DNA of 64,000 nt, taken from UMGS1601 sp964617585. GTDB taxonomy: Bacteria > Bacillota > Clostridia > Oscillospirales > Ruminococcaceae. This document shows, one piece after another, positions 33,115-41,548 of the stretch. The stretch lies in NCBI GenBank assembly GCA_964617585.1, contig CAZTXS010000006.1:24341-88340 (forward strand), given 5' to 3'. Positions within the stretch are counted from its first letter, which is position 1, and each line of letters starts with the position of its first letter. Under the pieces are notes generated by a model. That model searched no databases, was not told the DNA's origin, and saw only the letters and a list, made by a program, of their open reading frames with translations. The position numbers and the translations under genes were made by a program.

Positions 33115-34470
33115 ATGAATATATTAGTTGTCGGAGGAGGCGGACGCGAGCACGCTGTTATTATGAAGCTTGCTGAGTCGCCCAAGGTTGATAAGCTTTA
33201 CTGCACGCCGGGAAACGGCGGCATTTCAAAGTACGCTCAGTGCTTTGACGTAGGTGCGTGCGATATTGACGGAGTTGTAGCTCTTGCTAAAAAGCTTGAA
33301 GTCGATATGGTTGTTGTAACGCCTGACGACCCTTTGGTTCTGGGCATGGTTGACGCTCTTCAGGCGGAGGGCTTTATGACCTTCGGACCAAAAAAGAATG
33401 CTGCAATAATCGAAGGTTCTAAAGTGTTTTCCAAAGAGCTTATGAAAAAATACGGTATTCCAACGGCTGATTATAAGGTGTTCACGGACAGTCAAAAGGC
33501 TGTTGATTATATCAAGAAGCAAAACTCCTATCCCACTGTAGTTAAAGCCGACGGTCTGGCACTGGGAAAAGGCGTTATTATTGCCGAGGACGAAGCTCAA
33601 GCTGTTGAAGCAGTTAATTCTATTATGAATGATAAAATCTTCGGTGAAAGCGGCTCTAAGCTTGTTGTTGAAGAATTTCTTACAGGCCCTGAGGTTTCCG
33701 TGCTGTCATTTACCGACGGCAAAACTATAGTTCCCATGATTTCCTCAATGGACCACAAACGTGCTCTGGACGGCGATAAGGGACTTAACACCGGCGGAAT
33801 GGGTACTGTCGCTCCTAATCCTTATTATACGGACGACATTGCAAAAGAGTGTATGGAAAATATATTCAAACCCACTATTGATGCCATGAACGCCGAAGGC
33901 AGAACCTTTGAGGGATGTCTGTACTTCGGTCTTATGCTCACGCCGAAGGGTCCTAAGGTCATTGAATACAACTGCCGTTTCGGAGATCCCGAAACCCAGG
34001 TTGTTCTGCCTATGCTTGACGGCGATTTGTGCGAGATTTTTGAAGCGATTTATAACCACGAGCTTGATAAGGCTTCAATTAAATGGAAGCAGGGCTTTTG
34101 CGCCTGTGTTGTAATGGCAAGCGGAGGATACCCTAAGTCGTACCCTAAGGGTCTTGAAATTTCGGGACTTGATGATAAAGGACAGATTGAAAACGCTTTT
34201 GTTTACCACGCAGGAACAAAGCTTGAAAACGGAAAGTTTAAAACAAACGGCGGACGTGTTTTGGGAGTTACCTGTAATGCGCTGACGCTTCAGGGAGCTT
34301 TAGATAAATCATATGACGCTGTTTCAAAGATTCAGTGGGAAAACGTCCATGTAAGAAAGGATATAGGAAAGCGTGCTTTAGAAGCACTTGACGATGATCC
34401 TCTTGCACTGCATTACAAAGACGATATGGAGGACTATATCGAAGAAAACGGAGTATATCTTAGGCAATAA
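33115..34470 (+). CDS. purD: GAR synthetase PurD
   Basis: ATP-grasp ligase joining phosphoribosylamine and glycine. ILVVGGGGREHAVIMKL, CTPGNGGISKYAQC, VKADGLALGKGVIIAED, MDHKRALDGDKGLNTGGMG and NCRFGDPETQVVLPML. ATG 33115 is preceded by GGTGAT; a TTG at 33109 is less likely (451 aa). Last gene of the operon, followed by a strong terminator. Its final codons (TATCTTAGGCAA) by chance or origin resemble one end of repeat family 1. Confidence 0.96.
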   Translation: MNILVVGGGGREHAVIMKLAESPKVDKLYCTPGNGGISKYAQCFDVGACDIDGVVALAKKLEVDMVVVTPDDPLVLGMVDALQAEGFMTFGPKKNAAIIEGSKVFSKELMKKYGIPTADYKVFTDSQKAVDYIKKQNSYPTVVKADGLALGKGVIIAEDEAQAVEAVNSIMNDKIFGESGSKLVVEEFLTGPEVSVLSFTDGKTIVPMISSMDHKRALDGDKGLNTGGMGTVAPNPYYTDDIAKECMENIFKPTIDAMNAEGRTFEGCLYFGLMLTPKGPKVIEYNCRFGDPETQVVLPMLDGDLCEIFEAIYNHELDKASIKWKQGFCACVVMASGGYPKSYPKGLEISGLDDKGQIENAFVYHAGTKLENGKFKTNGGRVLGVTCNALTLQGALDKSYDAVSKIQWENVHVRKDIGKRALEALDDDPLALHYKDDMEDYIEENGVYLRQ

Positions 34471-34490
34471 AACATAACTATAAACAAAAA

Positions 34491-34527
34491 CAGCTTATAG
34501 TAAACAAACTATAAGCTGTTTTCTTTT
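34491..34527 (+). terminator. Terminator of the purine operon
   Basis: CAGCTTATAGT (34491-34501) pairs perfectly with ACTATAAGCTG (34508-34518), 6-nt loop, followed by TTTTCTTTT. Immediately after it starts a family 1 repeat copy. Confidence 0.92.
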
Positions 34528-34529
34528 CG

Positions 34530-34637
34530 TTCAATAAGGGCTTGCCCCGTCATTCAACATGGCAAGAGTCTGCATTGCCGGCCGACCGGTCAGTAGTGGA
34601 TTGTATCACTCCACTGACCGGATAATATCTAAGTTAT
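34530..34637 (+). repeat. Intergenic repeat family 1, copy 5
   Basis: TTCAATAAGGGCTTGCCC to ATCTAAGTTAT, 108 bp. It has the GCATTGCCGGCCGACC module and the GGTCAGTAGTGG...CCACTGACC hairpin but lacks the GC-rich CCGCC hairpin and the GGCAAG next to it, the converse of copies 3, 4 and 6. Confidence 0.88.
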
Positions 34638-34658
34638 ACTGTACTTAAATCAACCAAC

Positions 34659-34689
34659 GCCATATTTAGATGTTTTCATATGGCTTTTA
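34659..34689 (+). terminator. Weak hairpin with short T run
   Basis: GCCATAT (34659-34665) pairs with ATATGGC (34678-34684), followed by TTTTAAAAA. The 298 bases between purD and the YoaK-like gene hold only the operon terminator, repeat copy 5, this hairpin and family 2 repeat copy 1. Confidence 0.4.
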
Positions 34690-34700
34690 AAAATATAAAC

Positions 34701-34768
34701 CTGCCTTTACTCAGATCCTAACATTTTACAATCTCCTAAAAGGCAGACTGAGTGCAGCTCTACGCTGC
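34701..34768 (-). repeat. Intergenic repeat family 2, copy 1
   Basis: CTGCCTTTACTCA...AAAGGCAGACTGAGTGCAG, about 68 bp. On the minus strand it begins directly after the stop codon of the YoaK-like gene. It can fold into a CTGCCTTT/AAAGGCAG stem and a short GCAG...CTGC stem. Most positions agree with the copy at 37515-37583. Confidence 0.8.
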
Positions 34769-35485
34769 CTAATGACCGTGAGGCTTCCTCAAAATCTGTT
34801 CACGTTCGGTTTTCAAATCAGCATAAAGCAGATTGAAGAAAACAAACGCCAGCGGAATCAGCGCAAACCAAATTGCCTTTCCAAGCAGGAATCTGCATAA
34901 AAAGGCGGACAGAATACCTCCCAGTACAAAACAAACAAGCATACCGAAATGCCGTAAAGCCCTTAAAAGATACTCTCTTTCTCCGTGCTTTTGAATACCA
35001 CGAACAAGACCTATTCCCACCTGACGAATGTGATTTGTGCAAAATGTCGTAGCCATCGGCGTTCCTTGAGCCTGACGAAATGTGTTGTATTGCATGGAAC
35101 AAATAAAATTAATCGCAACCTGAGAAATCTGAAAAGGAGCGCTTTCAGGCAAAAAGCCCAACATAAGAACAACTGCCATTTCAACCAGTATTAAAAGCGT
35201 ATCCCAACGTATAAGCCTCATTTTCTTTATAGGCTTCGGAAGAGCCTCGCTCACTATTGCTCCTAATAAATATGCGCTCATAGGAATTAAATAATACAAT
35301 GCCTGCGTTAGTTTCCCCTGTCCTATTGCCATTGCAAACAAAACAAAATTTGCCGTCTGAGCGTTGCAGAAAATTCCTCCCCGAACCGAATATGTAAAAG
35401 CTCCGTAAAAGCCTGCTGTAAAGATCAGAACCGCAAATACCCAATTCTTTTCACATTCCAAATAAGACTGATTCTCTTTACTCAA
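34769..35485 (-). CDS. YoaK/DUF1275 family membrane protein
   Basis: Membrane protein of the DUF1275 (YoaK) family. About six hydrophobic segments; family features GGIFCNAQTANFVLFAMAIG, MQYNTFRQAQGTPMATTFCT and NHIRQVGIGL. 238 aa, full length. Function not established; no enzyme signature. TTG at 35485 is the likely start, 9 nt after TTGGAG. Single gene downstream of the aldolase gene. Confidence 0.88.
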   Translation of the reverse strand: MSKENQSYLECEKNWVFAVLIFTAGFYGAFTYSVRGGIFCNAQTANFVLFAMAIGQGKLTQALYYLIPMSAYLLGAIVSEALPKPIKKMRLIRWDTLLILVEMAVVLMLGFLPESAPFQISQVAINFICSMQYNTFRQAQGTPMATTFCTNHIRQVGIGLVRGIQKHGEREYLLRALRHFGMLVCFVLGGILSAFLCRFLLGKAIWFALIPLAFVFFNLLYADLKTEREQILRKPHGH

Positions 35486-35552
35486 TTTTTATACTCCAAT
35501 CTCAAAACAAACGACAGAGTTAATTACCTCTGCCGCCTGTTGTAACATTTCT

Positions 35553-36536
35553 TTAATTACTGTCCTGATCGTAGGTTTCCTGATAGAACTTTGAGTAGTC
35601 TGTTCTTTTCTCTTTCATAAATGCAATAGCCGTTCTCGGATGGCAGTTAAATCTTCCCGTCAACAAATACGGTACGTCATAACCCCATACCAAGCCGTCG
35701 TTGCGAAGCTTAACCATATGCTTTTCTATAAAATCAAGAATCGGAACTAAATCATATTTTGGATTTTTCAAAAATCCCATAAGCGTTTCCAGAGCGCAGT
35801 TTCCTGCTCCGCGTCCTAATGATCTGACAGTGCCGTCAAGATAGCTTGTTCCCATTATCATTGATTCTATAGTGTTTGCAAATGCAAGCTGTTGATTATC
35901 ATGAGCATGAATACCTATAATCTTGTTGTATTTCTCTCCGTAGGACAAGTACTTCTCAGTCATCCTCCTGATGTCTTCAGGATAGAAAGCGCCGAAGCTG
36001 TCGACCAGATAAATTATATCAACGCTGCTCTTGCACAGAAGCTCTAAAGCCTGATCCAAATCCCCGTCGTTCGCCGTAGAAACCGCCATTATGTTTGCTG
36101 ACGTTTCATAACCCTTTTTGTGGAATTCTTCTATCATTTCAATACAAGATGGAATCTGATATACATATGTAGCTGTACGAATAAGGTCAATTACACTCTC
36201 GCTCTTGGGAAGTATAACGTCCATATCCGTTCTGCCCACATCAGCCATAACTGAAATTTTCAAATCGCTGTCATTGTCGCCGACAATTCCTCTGATAGCC
36301 TCCTCATCACAGAACTTCCACTTTCCAAAATCCTCCTCGGGAAACAACTTCTTTGAAGCCTTATATCCGAACTCCATATAATCAACGCCTGCGGCAATGT
36401 TTGTTTCATATAAATCTTTTACAAACTCATCCGTAAAACGAAAGTTGTTTACAAGACCGCCGTCTCTTATAGTTGCGTCAACAACTTTCAAATCTGTTCT
36501 TACTGAAATTAATGTTCCTTTTTTTCTTTCTGCCAT
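35553..36536 (-). CDS. DRE-TIM metallolyase / aldolase-like protein
   Basis: Protein of the HMG-CoA lyase-like / 4-hydroxy-2-oxovalerate aldolase group. Signatures DATIRDGGLVNNFRF (catalytic Arg-Asp), YMEFGYKASK, IYLVDSFGAFYP and the metal-binding GIHAHDNQQLAFAN. 327 aa; the C-terminal communication domain of DmpG-type aldolases is short. Substrate unknown; no partner dehydrogenase is nearby. It has a perfect promoter and an unusual structured leader. ATG 36536. Confidence 0.82.
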   Translation of the reverse strand: MAERKKGTLISVRTDLKVVDATIRDGGLVNNFRFTDEFVKDLYETNIAAGVDYMEFGYKASKKLFPEEDFGKWKFCDEEAIRGIVGDNDSDLKISVMADVGRTDMDVILPKSESVIDLIRTATYVYQIPSCIEMIEEFHKKGYETSANIMAVSTANDGDLDQALELLCKSSVDIIYLVDSFGAFYPEDIRRMTEKYLSYGEKYNKIIGIHAHDNQQLAFANTIESMIMGTSYLDGTVRSLGRGAGNCALETLMGFLKNPKYDLVPILDFIEKHMVKLRNDGLVWGYDVPYLLTGRFNCHPRTAIAFMKEKRTDYSKFYQETYDQDSN

Positions 36537-36545
36537 GTTAGTTTT

Positions 36546-36568
36546 GCTCCAAAACGGAGCTTCCTCTC
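36546..36568 (-). promoter_or_regulatory. Hairpin next to the aldolase start codon
   Basis: Minus strand: GAGAGG (36563-36568), AA, then GCTCC-GTTTT-GGAGC (36556-36560 with 36546-36550), then 9 nt to ATG 36536. Either the hairpin brings GAGAGG to 11 nt from the ATG, or it hides GGAG of its own second arm as the ribosome binding site. Confidence 0.45.
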
Positions 36569-36583
36569 TTTCATATTTTATGG

Positions 36584-36605
36584 TTTAAAGCTTTAGCGCT
36601 TTAAA
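36584..36605 (-). repeat. Perfect inverted repeat just after the aldolase transcription start
   Basis: TTTAAAGC-N6-GCTTTAAA (36584-36591 and 36598-36605), beginning about 6 nt after the predicted start site. Candidate operator or 5'-end stabilising hairpin. Confidence 0.5.
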
Positions 36606-36617
36606 GTCAACTACTAC

Positions 36618-36646
36618 ATTATATATCTTTTTAAATAATTTGTCAA
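36618..36646 (-). promoter_or_regulatory. Consensus sigma-A promoter of the aldolase gene
   Basis: TTGACA (36641-36646), 17-nt spacer, TATAAT (36618-36623) on the minus strand: both hexamers are perfect. Confidence 0.8.
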
Positions 36647-36664
36647 GCGTTTTTTTAAATTATT

Positions 36665-37366
36665 TTACCACTCGATAGTTTCCGCTTCCTGCGGACGCTC
36701 ATTTATTATAACGCTGTCCACCTTTGAATTCTTTATCTTGATTATTCGATTCGCCAAAGGAGCTATAGCCTGATTGTGAGTTATGACTATCACTGTCATT
36801 CCGCGATTCCTGCAGGTATTCTGCAAAAGCTTAAGAATCTGCTTTCCCGTATTATAATCAAGAGCTCCCGTAGGCTCGTCGCAAAGCAAAAGCTTAGGAT
36901 TTTTCGCCAAGGCTCTGGCAATAGATACCCTCTGCTGTTCACCGCCCGAAAGCTGTGCGGGAAAGTTGTTCATTCGGTCAGAAAGACCAACGTCCGACAG
37001 AACCTTCTCAGCCGACTCGGCGTTCTTGCATATCTGAGCGGCAAGCTCGACATTTTCAAGAGCGGTAAGATTATTAATAAGATTATAAAACTGAAATACA
37101 AAACCTATATCATAACGCCTATAGGTTATAAGACGTTTTTTATTATACTCCGCTATATCCTCGCCGTCAACTATAATCTTACCCTTGTCGCAGGTATCCA
37201 TTCCGCCGAGCATATTCAAAACCGTAGTTTTTCCCGCTCCCGAAGCCCCGACGATAACAACAAATTCACCCTTTTCAATCTCGAAGCTGACGCCGTCCGA
37301 GGCGTTTATATCGACCTCGCCCATGTGATATGTCTTATATACGTCTTTGAATTCTACAAAACTCAT
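36665..37366 (-). CDS. ABC transporter ATPase (MacB/LolD type)
   Basis: ATPase of a FtsX/MacB-type ABC system. Walker A VIVGASGAGKTTVLNMLGGM, Q-loop GFVFQFYNLI, signature AQLSGGEQQRVSIARAL, Walker B LLLCDEPTGALD, switch His in VITHNQA. ATG 37366 gives MSFVEFKDVYKTY; a TTG at 37381 is also possible and neither has a strong SD. 233 aa. The likely permease partner is the 931-aa protein at 38714-41509, with ychF between. A 12-bp palindrome CACTATATAGTG lies at 37393-37404 upstream. Confidence 0.9.
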   Translation of the reverse strand: MSFVEFKDVYKTYHMGEVDINASDGVSFEIEKGEFVVIVGASGAGKTTVLNMLGGMDTCDKGKIIVDGEDIAEYNKKRLITYRRYDIGFVFQFYNLINNLTALENVELAAQICKNAESAEKVLSDVGLSDRMNNFPAQLSGGEQQRVSIARALAKNPKLLLCDEPTGALDYNTGKQILKLLQNTCRNRGMTVIVITHNQAIAPLANRIIKIKNSKVDSVIINERPQEAETIEW

Positions 37367-37514
37367 AGCTAAAATAATCAACTGCTTTCTTTCACTATAT
37401 AGTGGTTTTTCTGCTATTTTAATGCTGACCTACCGTTGTTTTTTTACCTATTTATCATTTAAAAAATGTGTAAATTTGACAAACGGTAACCTTTCCATTC
37501 GTGCTTTGTCCAAT

Positions 37515-37583
37515 CTGCCTTTACTCAAAACCTTAACATTTCACAAGCTCTCCAAAGGCAGACTGATTGCAGTAGCACCCCTG
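37515..37583 (-). repeat. Intergenic repeat family 2, copy 2
   Basis: CTGCCTTTACTCAAAACC...AAAGGCAGACTGATTGCAG, about 69 bp. On the minus strand it starts directly after the ychF stop codon, as copy 1 does after its gene. Same two-stem fold as copy 1. Confidence 0.8.
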
Positions 37584-38678
37584 CTAGACGTTAAATCTGA
37601 ATAAAACAATATCTCCGTCCTGCATAACGTAATCTTTACCCTCAAGCCGCATAAGACCCTTCTCCTTCACATGAACCATACTTCCGCAAGCCATGAGGTC
37701 ATCGAAGGAAACTACCTCCGCCCGGATAAAGCCCTTTTCAAAGTCGGTGTGAATTTTTCCTGCCGCCTGAGGAGCTTTAGTTCCCTTTGTTATTGTCCAT
37801 GCACGAACCTCCGGCTCTCCTGCCGTGAGGAAAGAAATAAGTCCTAAAAGAGCATAGCCCTCCTTGATAATTCTTCCCAGTCCCGAAATTTCAAGACCAA
37901 GCTCGGATAGAAATATTTGCTTATCCTCATCGTCCATGTCCGCAATTTCAGCCTCTATCTGAGCGCAAATCGGAAGAACAGCGCTTCCCTCCTCGCTCGC
38001 TTTCCGACATACGATTTTGTAATTTTCATTTGTTTCTATGTCTGAAGTGAAATCCTTTTCCGACAGGTTAGCTGCATAAATCACCGGCTTTGCCGAAAGA
38101 AGCGGAGTTTCCTTAATCCATTCCTTTTCATCATCGGTCATATCAAAGCTTCTTGCAGGCTTTCCGTCCTCAAGGTGATTTTTAAGGCGTTCTAAAAATT
38201 CTGCTACGGGCACAAGAGATTTATCTCCCTTCATTGCCTTTTTAGTCTTGTCAATTCTCCTGTCAATCATTTCAACATCCGAAAAAATAAGCTCCAAATC
38301 AATGGTTTCAATATCTCTGGAAGGATTTATACTACCGTCAACATGAATTATGTTTTCATCCTCAAAGCATCTGACAACATGAACAATAGCGTCGACCTCA
38401 CGGATATTTGACAAAAACTTGTTTCCCAAGCCCTCGCCTTTTGAAGCTCCCTTAACAAGTCCGGCTATATCGACAAATTCAAGGGTTGCCGGAGTAAACT
38501 TCACAGGATTGTACATTTCTCTGAGCTTGTCAAGGCGCTCATCCGGAACGGAAACTATACCAACGTTCGGCTCAATAGTGCAGAACGGATAATTTGCCGA
38601 CTCTGCCCCTGCATTGGTAAGAGCGTTAAATAACGTTGACTTTCCTACATTCGGAAGTCCTACCATACCTAATTTCAT
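37584..38678 (-). CDS. ychF: Ribosome-associated ATPase YchF/Obg-like
   Basis: Universal OBG-family NTPase preferring ATP, binding ribosomes and linked to stress responses. LGMVGLPNVGKSTLFNALTN (Walker A), FVDIAGLVKGASKGEGLGNK (G3), VIYAANLSEKDF (NxxE in place of NKxD), a coiled-coil arm and the C-terminal TGS domain (LISFLTAGEPEVRAWTITKG). ATG 38678 is 9 nt after AGGAGG; an earlier ATG at 38687 is too close. 364 aa. Sits between an ABC permease and an ABC ATPase gene, probably by chance. Confidence 0.96.
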   Translation of the reverse strand: MKLGMVGLPNVGKSTLFNALTNAGAESANYPFCTIEPNVGIVSVPDERLDKLREMYNPVKFTPATLEFVDIAGLVKGASKGEGLGNKFLSNIREVDAIVHVVRCFEDENIIHVDGSINPSRDIETIDLELIFSDVEMIDRRIDKTKKAMKGDKSLVPVAEFLERLKNHLEDGKPARSFDMTDDEKEWIKETPLLSAKPVIYAANLSEKDFTSDIETNENYKIVCRKASEEGSAVLPICAQIEAEIADMDDEDKQIFLSELGLEISGLGRIIKEGYALLGLISFLTAGEPEVRAWTITKGTKAPQAAGKIHTDFEKGFIRAEVVSFDDLMACGSMVHVKEKGLMRLEGKDYVMQDGDIVLFRFNV

Positions 38679-38713
38679 AAAAAACATCCTCCTAATATCT
38701 TATGCTTTTAAGC

Positions 38714-41509
38714 TTATTCTACAGATTTCAATGATTCAACCATTCTGATTCCCTTTAGCTTGAAATACAAAGCGAAGTTTACTATAACCGAAAACAGAAC
38801 CGTCAAAACAAAAGCCGCCGCATATGCCCACCATATCAGACCTCTTTCAAACATAACTATGTCAACCTCCGATGTTATTACAACAAATCGGTGAAGAAAA
38901 ATTCCCAGAACCCAGCCGATAATAATACCAATAAGCGTCGACATAATATTTTCCCTTATGATATACGCCGAAACCTCTCCGTCATAAAAACCCAGAACCT
39001 TTATAGTCGCTATTTCTCTTAAACGCTCGGTTATATTGATATTCGACAGGTTATAAAGCACAACCATTGCAAGCGCTCCTGCGCAAACTATCAAAAGCAG
39101 AACTATAGAATTAAGACTGTTAAGCGTATCCCTGAAGCTGTCGCCGGTTTCTGAAATAAACGATACTCCCAAAAAGCTGTCGTTCTCAACAATCCGCCCT
39201 GAAATTTCATTATTCACGGCGTCGGCGTCCGTATGAATATAAAATGAATTAACCGACATATCACGTCCGAAAATTTCGCTGAACATTCCGCTTGACAAAT
39301 AAACAAAATGTGAAGCGTAATTCTCGGTTATGCCGCTTATTTTAATTTTGTACGTGTTTCCGTCCTCATCATTCAGACAAAGATTATCGCCTATGTCAAG
39401 CCCGAGAAGAATACACAGCTTTTCAGTGACTATAGCTCCGCCGTTTTCGAGATTAAGCTTTTTACCGCTCTTTCTGTTCTGAAGCGAAATAAACGACTGA
39501 AAGCTTTCCGGCTCGTCGGTCGCTATAACCGTAACGCTGTTAGGCGAACTTCCGTCAACCTTTGCAGTATAACTCTCAATGCACAGCGGAATACTGTTTT
39601 TCACGCCGTCAATGCTGTTAAGCTCCTCTTGAATCTCATTTGTACTCTTGCCGCTATCAGAATTTACCATTACAGCGGCTTCATATTTATATACGTTCTC
39701 AAACTGCTTATCTATGATTGAACTTATCGAATGCTTCAGTCCAAATGCCGTAACAATTAAGGCGGTACATCCTGCAACTCCCAGAACAGTCATAAAAAAC
39801 CGCTTTTTATATCTGAAAAGATTTCTGAACGTTACCTTGGCAAGAAAATTGAGGCGTTTCCAGATAAACGTTATTTCTTCTAAAAAAACTCTTTTCCCGG
39901 GCGGAGGAGATTTAGGCCGCATCAGCTCGCTCGGAACTGCTCTAAGCTCTTTATGAGCCGCATATACAACCGTAATAAGAACACAAGCCAGAGCCGTCAA
40001 AGTACATCCGATACAGTAATCAAGTCTGAACGGAGTATTAAGCTTGGGTATATTATATAAAATCTTATAGCTGTTATAAATTATCTCAGGAAACACCTGA
40101 AGTCCTATTGCAACTCCCAGAACGCTTCCCAAAACGGCGGGAACAGCCGCATAGATAAGATATTTAAGGGATATATAAAATGAAGAGTATCCTAAAGCTT
40201 TGTAGGTTCCGATTTGAATACGGTTTTCTTCAATCATTCTTGTCATTGTGGTAAGGCATATAAGCGCTGTTACTATTATAAAAAACACGGGAAACACTTT
40301 AGCTATCATGTTTATCTTTTCGCTGTCATTCTCAAAGGATGAATAATCAACGCTGTCAAACCTAGAGGTAGTATAAACCTTAGGCTCGCTTAATTCTTCA
40401 AGTGATTTTTCGCTTTCTGCAATTTGTTCGTTACCTTGCTTTATTTTTTGCTTTAGCTCTTTATCAGCAGAACTGTCGCCGTTTTCACGAGCCTCTATCA
40501 GCTTTGTGATTTCAGCCAGACTTTCTTTATTCTGTTTTATAAGACCGTCCAAAAGAATACGTTCGGCTTCGGTGTTCACACTGCGGCTTTGCAAATCCTT
40601 AATTTTTTCTTCAAGGCTTGCTTTCATAACCGTAAGAGTTGCCAGTCCGCTTTTAGAGATCTCTTCAAGGCTTTTAATATCGGATTTTGAATTTTCAATC
40701 TTTTCTTCAGCCGAAGAAATATAATCATCAAACCTTGCGGACACGCTTTCATTAAGAGCTTCTTCAGCAAGTAATGAATACTCGTCAATCTTTTGACTAT
40801 ACTCATCGGAAAAGGGATCATATTCATCAAGACCTTTTACTCTTATATAAAGCTCGCTGTAATAATCGTCAATAAAATCTTCTTCCAAAAGAAAAATATT
40901 GCTTGCGACGCTTCCGTTTCCTGCGTTTGTGCTGTCTCTCTTATAACCTATATACAAAGGGCTTATTACTATCCCGACTATTTCATAGGTGTCCACGCTA
41001 AGCGACTCGGTTATATCAGCGTTTTCATTAGTCGAGGAAAGCTTTATGCTTTCGCCTATCTTAAAAGACTCGGGCGAGCTTACCTTCTTTTCGACAACGC
41101 ATTCTCCAGACTTTTCAGGAAGCCTTCCCTCTAATACAACAAGCCTATTTAAAGAATCGTTTCCCTTGTACTTATCCGTATAAGACAGCGCCTTAAGCAC
41201 GATATTCTCATCATTGTAATTGTAAAACACGTCCTTTGAATAAGCGGGCATAGCCCCTTTAACAAAATCAAGCTTTGACAATGCCGAAACGTCTTCCGAT
41301 TTAATCCCGACAGTCGACTGAAGCCTTATATCCATAAGATTATTCTCGTTAAAATAATCGGCGGCAGTATCTTTCATATAAGGCATAGTGGCTTTAATGC
41401 CCGCAAAAAAGCCACAGCCGATTGCCGCTATCAAAAAGATAGACAAAAAGCGACCGGCCGTGCCGAATATCTCACGTCTTATATCCTTGAAAATTGCGTT
41501 ATGTTTCAT
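38714..41509 (-). CDS. ABC transporter permease, FtsX/MacB-like, with coiled coil
   Basis: Large permease of the FtsX superfamily, 931 aa. One N-terminal membrane segment (RFLSIFLIAAIGCGFFAGIK), a long extracellular region with a coiled coil of ~150 residues (EEISKSGLATLTVMKASLEE ... QIAESEKSLEELSEPK), three membrane segments (FFIIVTALICLTTMTRMIEE onward), a second extracellular domain and a C-terminal three-segment FtsX domain. The coiled-coil type resembles YvrN/BceB-like or lipoprotein/antimicrobial efflux permeases. Partner ATPase is probably 36665-37366. No SD near ATG 41509 (AAAGGGG is 15 nt away). 39 nt after trpS. Confidence 0.88.
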   Translation of the reverse strand: MKHNAIFKDIRREIFGTAGRFLSIFLIAAIGCGFFAGIKATMPYMKDTAADYFNENNLMDIRLQSTVGIKSEDVSALSKLDFVKGAMPAYSKDVFYNYNDENIVLKALSYTDKYKGNDSLNRLVVLEGRLPEKSGECVVEKKVSSPESFKIGESIKLSSTNENADITESLSVDTYEIVGIVISPLYIGYKRDSTNAGNGSVASNIFLLEEDFIDDYYSELYIRVKGLDEYDPFSDEYSQKIDEYSLLAEEALNESVSARFDDYISSAEEKIENSKSDIKSLEEISKSGLATLTVMKASLEEKIKDLQSRSVNTEAERILLDGLIKQNKESLAEITKLIEARENGDSSADKELKQKIKQGNEQIAESEKSLEELSEPKVYTTSRFDSVDYSSFENDSEKINMIAKVFPVFFIIVTALICLTTMTRMIEENRIQIGTYKALGYSSFYISLKYLIYAAVPAVLGSVLGVAIGLQVFPEIIYNSYKILYNIPKLNTPFRLDYCIGCTLTALACVLITVVYAAHKELRAVPSELMRPKSPPPGKRVFLEEITFIWKRLNFLAKVTFRNLFRYKKRFFMTVLGVAGCTALIVTAFGLKHSISSIIDKQFENVYKYEAAVMVNSDSGKSTNEIQEELNSIDGVKNSIPLCIESYTAKVDGSSPNSVTVIATDEPESFQSFISLQNRKSGKKLNLENGGAIVTEKLCILLGLDIGDNLCLNDEDGNTYKIKISGITENYASHFVYLSSGMFSEIFGRDMSVNSFYIHTDADAVNNEISGRIVENDSFLGVSFISETGDSFRDTLNSLNSIVLLLIVCAGALAMVVLYNLSNINITERLREIATIKVLGFYDGEVSAYIIRENIMSTLIGIIIGWVLGIFLHRFVVITSEVDIVMFERGLIWWAYAAAFVLTVLFSVIVNFALYFKLKGIRMVESLKSVE

Positions 41510-41548
41510 ATCAGGTTTATCGTACCCCTTTGCAAAACGGTATCAGCG

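Noticed and set aside
34456..34470. Part of repeat family 1 as the purD 3' end
   Set aside because: ATCTTAGGCAA matches one repeat end, but only 11 bases are shared, so it could be chance.
37393..37404. Operator palindrome CACTATATAGTG upstream of the ABC ATPase
   Set aside because: A 12-bp AT-rich palindrome near a possible -10 is weak evidence; mentioned only under the gene.
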